DNA of 64,000 nucleotides from Apis mellifera (taxonomy: Eukaryota > Arthropoda > Insecta > Hymenoptera > Apidae): positions 9,108,550 through 9,172,549 of the forward strand of contig NC_037647.1 in NCBI RefSeq assembly GCF_003254395.2, written 5' to 3'. The notes under the pieces are model-generated. The model saw nothing but the letters and a program-made list of their open reading frames with translations. It had not been told where the DNA came from and searched no databases. Shown piece after piece: positions 50,581-62,316 of the stretch. A program made the position numbers and the translations under genes. The first letter of the stretch is position 1; each line of letters opens with the position of its first letter.

Positions 50581-53500
50581 ATGATGTACACGGTAAATTT
50601 ATTATATTTTTCGTTAAAAATTATACTTTTTACTATTCAAATCTTATTGAGTTTAATTATATTGCTTTTAATTCTTCGTATTTTAAGTTTTAATTATCAA
50701 ATTATAGGGGACTACCGCGTCACAGGACACGAGGTTCAGCGATAAGGAGAAAAAACTTCTCAAACAAATGAAATTTGGGGATTCTCTTACTCAGAAAGTA
50801 AATATTTATAAATATAAATAATATAGATACTTAATTATACTATTGAATTCCAATTGATTACTCTAATCAATTTTAACTTTCATATTCATTGTAAATTATT
50901 ATATTTTAGGTGGATATGAGCAAAGTTAAACTGGATGTTATTAAACCATGGATAACTACAAAGATTACGCAGATTTTAGGCATGGAGGATGATGTAGTGG
51001 TAGAATTTGTATATAATCAACTGGAAGAAAAGGTAAGAAATTTGTTGTACATATTATTAGTGTGATTGTAATTAGGCCTAAGAGATTTTAAATTAATAAT
51101 ATGATATATAAAATGCGTTCACTTGGCTTTTTCCCCTCATCATAGGAAATCGATAAATACACATTATTTCAGCACAATGTTTTGTACGAGTACCAATGTT
51201 GTTACGAATGCTATCATCCAAAATCTGCACAATGTGCTGACTTTGGAAATGAAAAGCAAGGAGGCAGAAACCATATTAATCATATTTGCCTCATTGTTTT
51301 TTTCTTTTTTTTTTTTTTTTTATATAATTTTAATAATACATCATCGAACCTCTATATCCTGTGTATCCTATTTTTATTAACCTTAAATGTCCATTCCAAG
51401 CTATATCCTATATCAACGAAAAACTGATGTAGCTGATCCTGCAATACTGTAACATGTAAAATCAATGTTTTATCACGTATGTTTGAATTCCCCGTTAGTA
51501 TAAGTAGAGACCGTTGGTGGGGCTCAACCCTATTGTCCAAATGGCATTCGGATGTGCTCCTCTCTGCATCCGATTGGCCGCCTTTCTATCAGCCGTCAAC
51601 GCTAGCTGATGCCAGCTGGTATGTCAACGTCATCTTAGAACACTGCTGAAACTTCAACTCAGCAGTTCATCCACCTTCAATTCATCGTCACTGGAGAAAT
51701 GGCGTATTCGCAATAATCTCATCGCATCATCCTGTTCCTGTGGCACTGCCCGTGGCCTTCTACCATTCTGCAGATGTCTTCGTTGCTGTAACGGCGTCTA
51801 CTAGCTGTGCTGATCATCGTCTTCGCCAGTTCGTGACTGCCTCGTTCGAGGTGGTTACGCTTCAAAATTGCAACTACGAACCACTGCGTTGCGGCTTTCG
51901 ATCATTGGACATCCAGTGACAATCGGCACTTCCAATTGAGGCAAGACGAAATCATCGTACTATCAACCAAATGCTGTGATCATCCCACAAGGACATCAAC
52001 GGGGTGTATTCTCCCGAGATGCAGGTTGCAACATTTTCCGTGCCTCTCAACAACATCCTGACGAATCAAGGATCATTACATCATGCAGGTCTGTTCTCCA
52101 GTTAATGATTCTCAAGACATACAATCAATCCCAGATGCGATTGTCTCATGGACGATGCCGGAGGTATCTCTACTCGGTTTGACACTCTTTGTCAACGTCA
52201 CAGGTTGGTGGAACGGTGTTCCTTCTATTCCAAATTAATCCTTTCATTTTCAGCTAACACTTTCAACACATATTTCTAAGTCCTATTTCAGCATCTTTAC
52301 TTTAGCAGTATTATTAAATTAAAAAGGTATAAATGTATCTGTGCTACTTGTGCGTTTATCGATGAGTATATATTTTTTTTTTTCTTAGCATATTGCATAT
52401 TAGTACAGACGTAAACGAAGCAGTTTTCTGTAACGGTAAGGTATATTAGAAATATAAAAAATATATCTGCTTTTTCGAGGGGGAAAAGCAGTTAGTATCG
52501 ACGTAGGGAGATGGAATTTATAATGTTCATTCTTTCGTAATAAAATTATATAGAACTGAACTTTTAATGTTCGTTCGTGTTAGTAGCTCGTGATAATAAA
52601 AAGGGTACTGTATATTTTACAGTTTCCTGACCCCCGAAAAATGCAGATCAACCTCACAGGATTCCTGAATGGAAGGAATGCCCGATCTTTCATGGGTGAA
52701 TTATGGGACCTTTTGGTCTCTGCTCAGGAAAGTGTTACGGGCATTCCAGAGGCTTTCTTACAACAAAAAAAAGATCAAATTAAGAAACGTTTGGTAATTA
52801 TTAAATTTTCACATTGTTATTCTTTAATGTTATTCCATGAACTAATCTACTAATAGTAAAACAATTGAATAACTAGATTTTGACATTCAATAAAATGTTC
52901 AATTCAATCAATTTTTTTGATACATACAATTCAATTTAGATCTTTTATGTTTATTTACAAATAAGTAATTTATGAAATCAGGAAGAGCAAGAGAAACTCC
53001 AAGCTTCTTTGGCGGAGAAAGAAAAGGAGAAGGAAAGAGAAAAGGAAAAAGATGAAGCAGAAAACAAGATAAAGAAAGAAGAAAAAGAACGAGGTTCATC
53101 GAAAGAACGTCGTAGAGATCGAAGTAGAGATCGTGATAGGGACAGGTATTTCTTTACTAATAAATCTTTATTAAAAAAAAATTAAATAGATATTTTTGTA
53201 TAATTTTATATATATTTTAAATATACATCACTATTTTTAGAAAAAGAAGTCGGTCGAGAGATCGACACAGAGATCGTGACAGATCGACTCGCAAACGACG
53301 ATCCTCTTCGAGATCACCTAGTAAAAATTCGCTTAAAGACAACGGGAAAGATATGTCTGAAATTAAAGTGGAACGAGAAGATTCACCACAACCCGAAAAT
53401 GCTATACCGCTCATGCCTGTTAAAACAAAACCGTAAGTTTTTATATTTCATTATTTAAGATAAACTCTTAAAGATTATTTATTAAGGTGTTTCAACAGAG

Positions 53501-56500
53501 AAGCTGCTGTCGCAATATCTCGATTGCAAGCAAAATTAATGAGCATAGCTGATGGAAAAAAGAAAAATAATCGTACTCCTTCTCCCGAGTCACTAGAAAA
53601 AGCGAAAAAATCTAGATCTAGATCAAAATCGCCAATAAATCGCTCCAAAAAATCTAGGTCTAAATCCCCAAGCCGAGATTCAAAGACACGTCGTTCTCGA
53701 TCACCTGCATCTAGATCGAGACGATCTCGATCTAAATCAAGATCAAGGCGATCCAGATCTAGATCAAAATCCAGAAGATCCAAATCCAGGTCGCAAGATC
53801 GTTCAAAATCAAGACGTACCAAATCTAAATCGCCAAGATCGCATTCGAGATCTCGTTCACGATCTAAAAAGTCACGATCAAAAAGTAATGATAGAAGTAA
53901 ATCTAGGAAATCAAGATCGGACTCGAGCGATTCAAGATCATCAAAATCTCGTTCAAAATCACCTGATAAAAGAAAGGATAATCTCGATTCTAACAGAAAA
54001 CGAGATGCAAGTTCAAGCAGTAGTTCTGAATCGGAAGAAGATAAAGGAGCAAAGGATAAAAACGATTTCGAAATTAGAAAGAAAAAAGATGGAGTACAGG
54101 CAAAGAGATCATATAGAAAAACGAATAAAGATGACAGTGGCAGTGATAGTGATTCAAGTCGAGAAAGGAAATCTGTACCTAAACGAAGGAGTCCAACGCC
54201 ACGAAAAGATAGAGGTCGATCTAAGGATAGAGATAGGTCGCGAGATAGATCACGTGATAGATCTCGGGATAGATCTCGGGATAGATCTCGAGATAGGAAT
54301 AGAAGGTAAATAATATAAATATTTTATTATTATAAATTGTTGAACAATTTACTAATCTTAATTTTTGAATTAATTTTTTTTAGGAGATCCATAGATAGAG
54401 AACGGGAAAGAAGAAGAGAGCGAGAACGAGAAAGAGAACGAGAAAGATTGGATAGATATAGCGGTAGTCGTAGCATGCGACCTCCATCTGTGCGTAGAGC
54501 ACCTAGTAGACGAAGGTAAGATAAATTTCATTAACTACTATTTGTCATAAATAAATCATATTTTATATAAATAAATATTAATAATAATCTATAATTATAA
54601 TTTTTATAGAAGCCCTCATCGTAGAAGCCCGGTAAGATATCGCCGTAGATCGCCCAGTCCTGGAGATAGACGCCGAAGAAGATCCCTTGATCGAAGACGA
54701 AGATCATCAGAAAGAAGAGACAGACGTCGATCTCCAGATCGTCGTGACAGCAGACGTCGTTCTCCAGACGGCCGGGATCGATCCCTCAGGTACGATAGAT
54801 CTTCCTCTCGTGACAGATCGAGTAGGCGGGACCGTTCCAGAGACAGGGACAGAAGGGATAGAGATAGAAGATCTAGATCTAGGGATCGTAGATCCAGATC
54901 GAAAGATCAAAGGTCATCGGTGGATCGTTCGAGAGATGGAAAACGATCTCCCGATCGCTTAAGAGAAACTAAGGAGAAGATAAAGGACAAGAAAATGGAT
55001 GAAAAAATTAAAAGATCAACTGATACGGGATCGCGAAAAGAATTACGAAACGGAAGGTCTAAGTCAAGTAGCTCGGAAAGTAGCGAAAGTAGTTCCTCTA
55101 GCAATGAGGATGAAGTGACCAGGTTAGTAAACAAATTATCTCATACTTTTACGTTTTGTTACAGACCTTACGGTTGTTGTTGGAGCGTAAAGCAGCTATG
55201 TTGTGTTTCCTGCTTAGCAGTGAGCAAATATTCTTGTGTTCTCTAATAATATTTTTCGCTATCTATGTGCAGAAAATCTCTTGAACGGAAATCGTCTCAG
55301 GAAAAGCGAGAACGTGAGAGGGAACGAGAACATGTAGATGACAAACGTAAAGAAAAGGAAAAACCTGCCAAGGAAGAATCTATCAAACGACCTGAAAAGG
55401 ACATCAAGAAAGCTGAACCTGTAAACATCAAGAAACCAGATCCTAGCGTTTCTCCTAAAAAACTTCAATCTGCTACACTTCCTGTAACTAGGCATAGAGT
55501 AAGTTGCATTATATTATTTATGTATCAAACATTTTTATATAGATTTTATAGTAATTATCATTTTTACATAACTTTAGTTTTCAAAGAGTTTATCACGAAC
55601 ACCATCTCCATTTAAAAAGACTGAAGACATTATAGCTGCAGTTAAAGTTAAACAATCGAAGTAAGTTTAAATATATATTTTAAATATTTTTCAAAAAAGA
55701 TAAAAATCTTTTAATTTAAGCATATATTATTTATTTTTTCTTTTCTTTTTTTTTTTATTGTTTATAGAGAAGATAACAAGGAAGGATCACCAAAAGAAGA
55801 AACGAATTTTTCATCCGCAGATACTTTTCCTTTAAAAAAAGATGACAAATCGGTCAAATCACTTAAAGTGGCATCTGAAGATAAAAAATCAGGTCAAAAA
55901 TCTTCAGAGCCAATACTCTTAAAAAAACCGGCAGAAGTTATGAAGAAATCGAAGAAAGAAAAACGCGATGGTTCTACAGATTCTAATGACAGTGAAAGTG
56001 AAGGTAGAAAGATGTTAGAAGTATGTTTCTTCAATATATTATTTTTAATAATATTATTTTTTTTATAGGAAAGAAAAGGCCAAGAAAATTAGAGAAATCT
56101 AGGAAATCCAGAAAAACTTCTACAGATGAAGAAAAATCAGAAAAATGTGGTTCTAGCTCGGATTCTGAAGAAGAAAGAAAGCATACAGAAAAGAATAAAA
56201 AACTTAAAGACACAAATCGAGGAGGTAAATTTTAATTATATCAATTTAATAATACTTATTATAATTTTTATTCTTTGATAATATTCACAGACTCATTAGA
56301 TGAACGTGCAAAAGACAGAAAAGATAGTAGAAAACGAGAAATCAATGAAAACGAATCTCGCAAACGATCAAAAAAAGAATTAGAAGAAGAAACAAAAAAA
56401 TCAAAAAGATCAAGAAAAGATTCTTCTTCAGGAGATGAAGATCAAAAAATAAAAAGAAACAAAACTGAAGATGATAGGTCCAGATTACGAAAGTCTAAAA

Positions 56501-57089
56501 AAGATTCAAGTTCAGATGACGAACCGAAAAAAACACGAAAACGAAGAGATAGTTCTTCGGAGGACGAAAAATCAAGAACAAGAAAATCAAGAAAAGATTC
56601 TACAAGTGAAGATGAAGGAAAAGTGCGATTAAAGAAATCTAAACGAGATTCAAGTACAGATGATGAAGAAATAGGAGAAAAAGATGCAAAGAAAAAGAGA
56701 AAAGCTGATGATAGTTCAGATGAAGAAAAAGTGAAGAAAAAACGTAAAAAGAAAACTAAAACAAGTACCAGTGAATCGGAGGTAATTATTTATTTTATTT
56801 CATCAATTTAATTTATCCATTTTAATTATGTAATTTAATTATAAATTTTTATTTCTTATTTGTAATTTGTATCTAGGAAAGTGAGGTAGAAGAAAAGAAA
56901 AAGAAAAAGGATAAGAAACACAAAAAACATAAAAAACATAAAAAGCATAGGAAACATAAAAAGAAGAAGGTTGCAGATTCTGACGAATCTGATGTAAGTG
57001 AAGGTAATACAGAAGAACTTGAAAAAAAACTTCGTGAAAAGGCATTAAAATCCATGAAAAAGGGACATAGTATAGAAGGAAGTGATTGA
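50581..57089 (+). CDS. SRm160: SRRM1 / SRm160 splicing coactivator (PWI domain plus RS domain)
   Basis: Fifteen coding exons keep frame to TGA 57,087-57,089 and give 1,202 residues: 50,581-50,592; 50,708-50,797; 50,910-51,032; 52,623-52,793; 52,982-53,145; 53,241-53,432; 53,499-54,305; 54,384-54,515; 54,610-55,122; 55,273-55,498; 55,578-55,660; 55,768-56,003; 56,069-56,224; 56,291-56,781; 56,877-57,089. Residues about 28-132 are the PWI domain, with Pro-Trp-Ile at 47-49 and the conserved segments FSDKEKKLLKQMKF and MQINLTGFLNGRNAR. A charged linker, a long RS/RD/RE domain and a Lys/Ser/Glu region follow. The tail matches vertebrate SRRM1: KHKKHKKHKKHRKHKKKK, then LEKKLREKALKSMKKG. SRRM1 is an exon-junction-associated coactivator that bridges SR proteins to the spliceosome. 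Confidence 0.96.
51033..52622 (+). other. Unusually long SRRM1 intron with a compositionally foreign block
   Basis: This 1.6-kb intron splits the PWI domain, while the other introns are about 70-190 bases. After an AT-rich start and a poly-T run (51,301-51,320), the stretch from about 51,480 to 52,250 is far less AT-rich than its surroundings and lacks the poly-A/T texture of neighbouring introns. It ends back in AT-rich sequence. I find no long open frame or terminal repeat in it. It could be a decayed insertion or an intronic regulatory/non-coding RNA element. Confidence 0.5.
54229..54300 (+). repeat. 12-bp tandem repeat encoding Arg-Asp-Arg-Ser in SRRM1
   Basis: Near-perfect copies of GATAGATCTCGG (with CGT/CGA variants) run in frame at the end of exon 7 and encode successive RDRS units. 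It is a typical expansion-prone part of the RS domain. Confidence 0.85.
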
Positions 57090-57322
57090 GGGTTTAAAAA
57101 TTACGAGGGTGTGTAACGTGTGTACCTCTGTATTACAATGCACTTGCTCTAATTATATCACGAATACGTTTCTGTTTATTATTATCGATAAATAGGATTT
57201 TATCGTATCACAGTTTTTTGTGTAAAACAAGTCTGATGTTATAAAACAGATTCAACTAGATGAAAAAAAATCTAATTTTTATGACTCTAAATATTAAGAT
57301 TACGAAGTTAAATACAATAGTT

Positions 57323-57390
<68 letters not shown>

Positions 57391-57936
57391 AATTAACAAA
57401 AAAAGTAGTGTATGTTGCTACCATAGGAACAGTAATTTTTTGTGCCACTTCAATGTATAATTTTTACATTTTTCAAAGTTGATACAATGAGCAAAAGTAT
57501 AGTATCCTTTTATAGTTTATAAGTTTACTAATTAATATTTTTTATAGCATGATAAAAATAACTTGTAAATTTAATTTGTGTAAAAATAATTTTTCATTGA
57601 TTTATCTTATAATTATATCAAAAGAATGAGTTGCAGTTTAAAGATAAATACGTATCTCGTAACAAATCACTACACCCTCTTGTTGCGATATTCATTCACA
57701 TAAATTATATAATGAACTTTAATCTACATTGCTGTAAATTTATTTAGATCTACAAATTACTACTGGATTTATACGTGATGTGATTTTCACGTATGCTGTA
57801 GTATCAAAAAAATACATGATTTTCAAAAAAAAGCGTATTTTGTATTTTACATAATATATAAATAATCATCACATATTCTTATGTGTTCTACATAATAAAG
57901 AACATTTAATAAATCTGTTCATTATTATAAACGTAT
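57090..57936. other. Convergent 3' region between SRRM1 (+) and Polr3d (-)
   Basis: The region between the two stop codons must hold both 3' UTRs. Plus-strand AATAAA hexamers lie at 57,894 and 57,908. A minus-strand AATAAA (TTTATT on the plus strand) lies at 57,739. If these are used, the two 3' UTRs overlap by about 150-200 bases. A 65-base poly-T run interrupts the region at 57,325. Confidence 0.5.
57325..57389. repeat. 65-base poly-T homopolymer
   Basis: Pure T from 57,325 to 57,389, the longest homopolymer in the window. It lies in the SRRM1 3' UTR or just beyond. The recorded length may be approximate, because homopolymers of this size are prone to sequencing error. Confidence 0.95.
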
Positions 57937-59583
57937 TTATAATTTGGCCAACATTGATTCCCAATCAGGAGAACATATAAGCGTACTATTTACTGGTCCT
58001 AAATTAATTAAATCGCCGTTTAAATTTTCAGTATCCACTTTTGTTGCAATGAGATCCTGTAATGTAAAAGTTAATATTATAAATAATATCGTTTCATATA
58101 TTTTCGATGAATTTTAAATACTTACTTGTCGAAAACTAAGATGTGATCCTACATCCACGATTAAATTATTTTCTCCCAATAATAAACGTGCTTTACCCGA
58201 TTTTAGGATTTGTAATTTACCTAAAATACCAGGTTTTAAACTATTTAAAGTACAAAATTCCGTTTCCGATTTATTTTCATCCTCTTTTTCGTAATTTGAA
58301 CGATTTGGTTTAGTGTCTTCTGCACTGCTTACTAAACCTGGCAAACAGTCTGGAAACTGTTTTATCGCTGTAGTTTATCGCTTAATCTATTATCAGATGT
58401 AAAATTGAATGTATATTATATAAATCTTTAATATAAATTCTTACCTGCATTAAGATATAAGAATGAATTTTATTATTAATAATTTTAGGAATGCTATCTA
58501 AAAATTCATCTTTTATATCTTTATCAGATTTGGATATTTTACATTTAGATTCCTTCTTTGGTGATAATACTGAAAATAACATTAATTATTATAAAACATC
58601 TATAAAAATAAAAAAAATACTTACCCTCTCCATTTTCTAAAATAATCGGTTTTCTGTCTATTTCTTCTTCTATTACTTCTTTTTTAATTTTTATTTCTTG
58701 TTTACATGGTTTTACTGTTATAAATAAAAATCAATGAAATATATTTTTTATGAAATTAAATATTAATATTTCAGTATTATATAATAAAAACCTTCTTTTA
58801 TCATTGGTAATACAACAGGAGCATTACTAAGATTTATAGATTCTCCGTCATCAATAAAATCATCTCTCAATAATAACTTTATCTTTTCTTCTTCTTCAGC
58901 TTTATTAAAACTACGATTCAAATCTAATTTTGGTTTTTCAAGATATACTTGAGAACTTCTATCACTATCTCTAGATCCACTACTGTAACGTTTGCCTGCA
59001 GTACTTGTTATTCCAGTAGACCAGATACCACTAGACTATAACATATTATATATAAAATTTTGTAAAATAATACTTCTCAGGAGAATGTTTTTAATATACT
59101 TGAATTAAATTGTTAGATCCTCTTCCACGTCCTCTATCAGATCCTCTATCAGTATTCCCTCTACCTCGTCCTTTAATATAGTCTTTACTTCTACTTGATT
59201 TTGGAGCATCATTTTGTACTGCATCTCTGAAGAAAATAAATTTTATTTTATTAATATAAATTAATACAATAATTAATAAAAACTAAATGATTATCGATAT
59301 TCGTATCATTATATACCCTTATTAAGTTAACTTACTCCTTTTTCTTTGTTCTCTGAACATTCAAATTTGGTGTATATACTTTCTTGGGTTTCTCAGTCTT
59401 AATATTACCTCCCAAAGTTAAATCTCTTGGTAAACGAAAAGAAGTTAATCTAGTTGTACTTGATAAACCAGGTTCCGTTTTAATATTTTTTATAGGTACA
59501 GGCATTGATGTTCCAGGTTCTACCTTTATTTTAACATTTAATGGAAGTGAATTACTTGTATTTCCAGATTTATCAGAAGCCAT
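57937..59583 (-). CDS. Polr3d: RNA polymerase III subunit RPC4 (POLR3D / Rpc53)
   Basis: Seven coding exons on the minus strand (59,583-59,336; 59,226-59,100; 59,035-58,792; 58,714-58,625; 58,569-58,445; 58,356-58,126; 58,056-57,937) join in frame to 394 residues, close to the 398 of human POLR3D. Landmarks are RDLTLGG at residues 53-59 followed by a PNLN motif, a GRGRG-rich segment, a conserved acidic LLRDDFIDD motif, and the C-terminal RPC4 domain (LKPGILGKLQILKSGKARLL, ending SPDWESML). RPC4 pairs with RPC5 in a TFIIF-like subcomplex of Pol III that acts in initiation, termination and reinitiation at tRNA and 5S genes. Lys-rich ΨKxE motifs are frequent. The donor of exon 3 (GTTTTT) is weak, but the phase requires it. 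The gene converges on SRRM1. Confidence 0.94.
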
Positions 59584-62271
59584 TCTTAATTGTTATGATT
59601 CAGTTGACAATTAAAATATATTTTTGTTATCTACAAAAAAGTAATTTTAACATATTTTTAATAAATCCACATGTTATAAAATATATCATGTTATACATAA
59701 ATCGATTAATTTTGGCGTGTAAAACATAAAAATATAAATTTATTCTATTAAAACCAGTTTTCATTAGAAAAAAAAAAAAAAAAACAATGGAAAAATTGTA
59801 GGATAATTTTCGTTTTTTATGCATTAAAATCATATGTAACACATTATATTTCATGAAAGTATGTTGTTTCTAGGAATATATTATAATTTAAATACATACA
59901 TTCTCACCGCAGTGATGTCCATAGAGAGTTTTATTATAGCAATATTTTAGCACAGTACATCACATAACCTCTAAAATACACAATAGTTACAAATTCTTGA
60001 ATAATAAAATGATTTTTATCAAGATACATATATATCAATAAAGAAATCTGGCATTATATAATGAAAAATTTCATTAAACATATTTTACAATGTAGTTCAT
60101 AATTTTTTTGAGTCTATGAAAAGTAAATACGTTATACTATATACTGCGAATACATCGCACGTGTTTTGCTATACTACTCCATTTTGATTTGTTTATATTG
60201 TTTAAAATACATATTATTTCTCCATGTAATTTTAGTTGAATGAATATGATTATAAGGTAGAAAAATAAAAATATGTTAATACAATTAAAAACAAAATTAA
60301 TTTATTACGAATTCGTCGTATTGTTATCTACAATTATGTACATCCATTTATGGATGCCTGATTCTTATACTTTTATTGCTCGAAAGTTAAATTTTTCTTT
60401 ATAATAATAATATAATAATGCAGAAAAAATAATTTTGTATTAAATAAAATTTTATTTCTATATTTTGTACATTTTTTCGTATATATTATTTGAAAATTAA
60501 AATTTTGATGTATTTGTATTTCATTTCAATGAATCGCGGAGTGCAAGTGCATGGGAAAAGGCGGGCATTTTTAAAATCATCACAAGACATTTGAAAGTAA
60601 GCGCGATTTAATTCTGGCATCCTAGAATCACATCAGGATATTTCAGATAAGCGATAACGCGAACAGTAACCTCCTGGAAACGATGGGTGTTACGATGTTT
60701 TCAGGATGACTAGTACTAGTGACATGAACAGACTCCGTGTGATGAGGTCATCGTATGGTTTTTTAGCCGCGCCGGCAGTCGCGACGCGGAGCGCCCGAAC
60801 GCCGGCTGCTACGTATAATCCTGCGGTAGGGATATGCCTGCCATGTGCCTATTCACGACATATCGTTTCTCCGATCGCGAATGCAACGTGTCCTCCTTCA
60901 TCCTCGGTGTCACGAAACTGTCGTTCAAACGCGAACACGTTTATTTTCCTGTTAATTCGTCCGCCTCGACTTACTGGCTCTACGGTTGATTACTTTTCAG
61001 TGAGTTTCGAGTCCATACGAGTCTATGATTATGAGTGTCTGATTTCAAATATGTAATTTCTATCGGCTAGACAGATGACCGATTTAAAAAGCTACCAGTC
61101 AGCTACGGTTCTTAAACCTGTTTCTCTTTCCCTTAGACATGGTACATGTCGAGTTTTCGAATAGTCTGCTTTCATGATATCTATTTATATCTTTCCGATC
61201 GAAATTTTTTTCTAGTATTTGATCAGATAAAAATTCACTAGATAATATATTTATCTTAATATACAATCAAATGTTATTATACGATGAAAACACGTCTACA
61301 CATAAACTTTTAAAACTTGAGATTATTTTCAGTTGACATTCTGTCAATGGGTCTCACAAATTTGAACACTTTTTACTTTTATCTTTCGTAAATATTCAAA
61401 ACTTTTTGTGTACCGCGAGAAGATGAAGAGGGCGGTGCTTCCAAGGATACCACGTGTTGTAGGGTATGCGGATGAACAAAATATTGCGGCGCAGGCGCGA
61501 ACCACAGTACTGAAGTCGGCGAGTTTCAAATGTCTTATCGCAGATTGCAAAGTGGTTCTCCATGAAACGGTGCGCGTTATATCCACGAAAGCGTTAATAT
61601 TAATTCTCGCGTATTGTTGGCGGGATGCTACACAGAGTGTCAAATTCAAGATTGTTCACGAGAATCGATAACCATTATATCGATTAGATCGTACACTCGA
61701 TATAAGTACGAAATGAGATTTTAATATCGATAAATCGAATAAAGCGAATATCTTTGTTATTATTTTGTGACATTTATCCACATATTATTTCGTTTCAATT
61801 TTCAAATTGTGTTTAAATGTTTATTTAAAATCGTAAATAATCAGTTGTTTTTAAAAACAGCCTGTGTTGCATTTCGCAAGCGATGTTTTCTTCGTTGGCA
61901 TAACATTAATACGATTGATTCCTCGATTGTCGTTAATCGCGTCATTTTTCGTTGTTCTTCGCCGCTCGAAGTGCAAAAAACAGTGCGCGTACCCTCACTC
62001 GAATTTGCGTGTTTCGAAAGACGCTCAAATGTCTTTCAGTTATCGCGCGCACGTGTACGAGGATGCGTCGAGGCGACTCCTAGTTCCTTCGAGTTTAAAT
62101 TTTTAACTCGCTTTCGCGCGAGCCGCTGTGCCAACGCTGTGAACTTTTGCCGCGGCGAGAACTGGTGTTTTTATTCAGTGTTGTTTCGAGTATTCCGATA
62201 TATCAAGGACTATCGTGGGATCGTCGACAACGAGGAGGAAGTGGTTCGGACCGGAAAACCGTGTCTAGAAA
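59584..62271. other. Intergenic region, promoter of Polr3d and 5' region of the next + strand gene
   Basis: AT-rich and featureless to about 60,520, then GC rises. A 117-codon frame at 60,706-61,056 starts right after a TTTCAG and has a mixed, alanine-rich N-terminal part. It contains a possible donor (GCG|GTAGGG near 60,827), but I recognise no family. The stretch up to 62,271 is most likely promoter and 5' UTR of the gene whose first coding exon follows. Confidence 0.4.
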
Positions 62272-62316
62272 ATGAACGGCGTGCAACGAATGCCCAGCGA
62301 CGCGTTCGACGCCAAG
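62272..62316 (+). CDS. First coding exon of an unidentified gene continuing beyond the window
   Basis: An ATG in good context (GAAAATGAAC) opens fifteen codons (MNGVQRMPSDAFDAK) that run in phase 0 into a perfect donor, AAG|GTAAGT, at 62,317. The upstream 400 bases are GC-rich and CpG-rich, as expected of a first exon with 5' UTR. No further exon was recognised before 64,000, so the next intron would exceed 1.6 kb. I cannot name the gene from fifteen residues. Confidence 0.45.

Noticed and set aside
51148..51300. Cys-rich segment as an internal SRRM1 exon
   Set aside because: No usable donor follows. It could only be a terminal exon, and it is reported as a finding instead.
53475..54313. Antisense and +1 frames over SRRM1 exon 7 (Leu/Asp-rich or Ile/Glu-rich)
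   Set aside because: Shadows of the RS repeat. The frame kept through all fifteen exons is the RS frame.
56004..56020. Alternative donor GTATGT at 56,021 of SRRM1 exon 12
   Set aside because: Its use puts the next exon out of frame with an immediate stop. GTAGAA at 56,004 keeps the frame.
60706..61056. 117-codon + strand frame following TTTCAG
   Set aside because: Alanine-rich start but no family match and only a weak donor. It is treated as part of the 5' region of the downstream gene.
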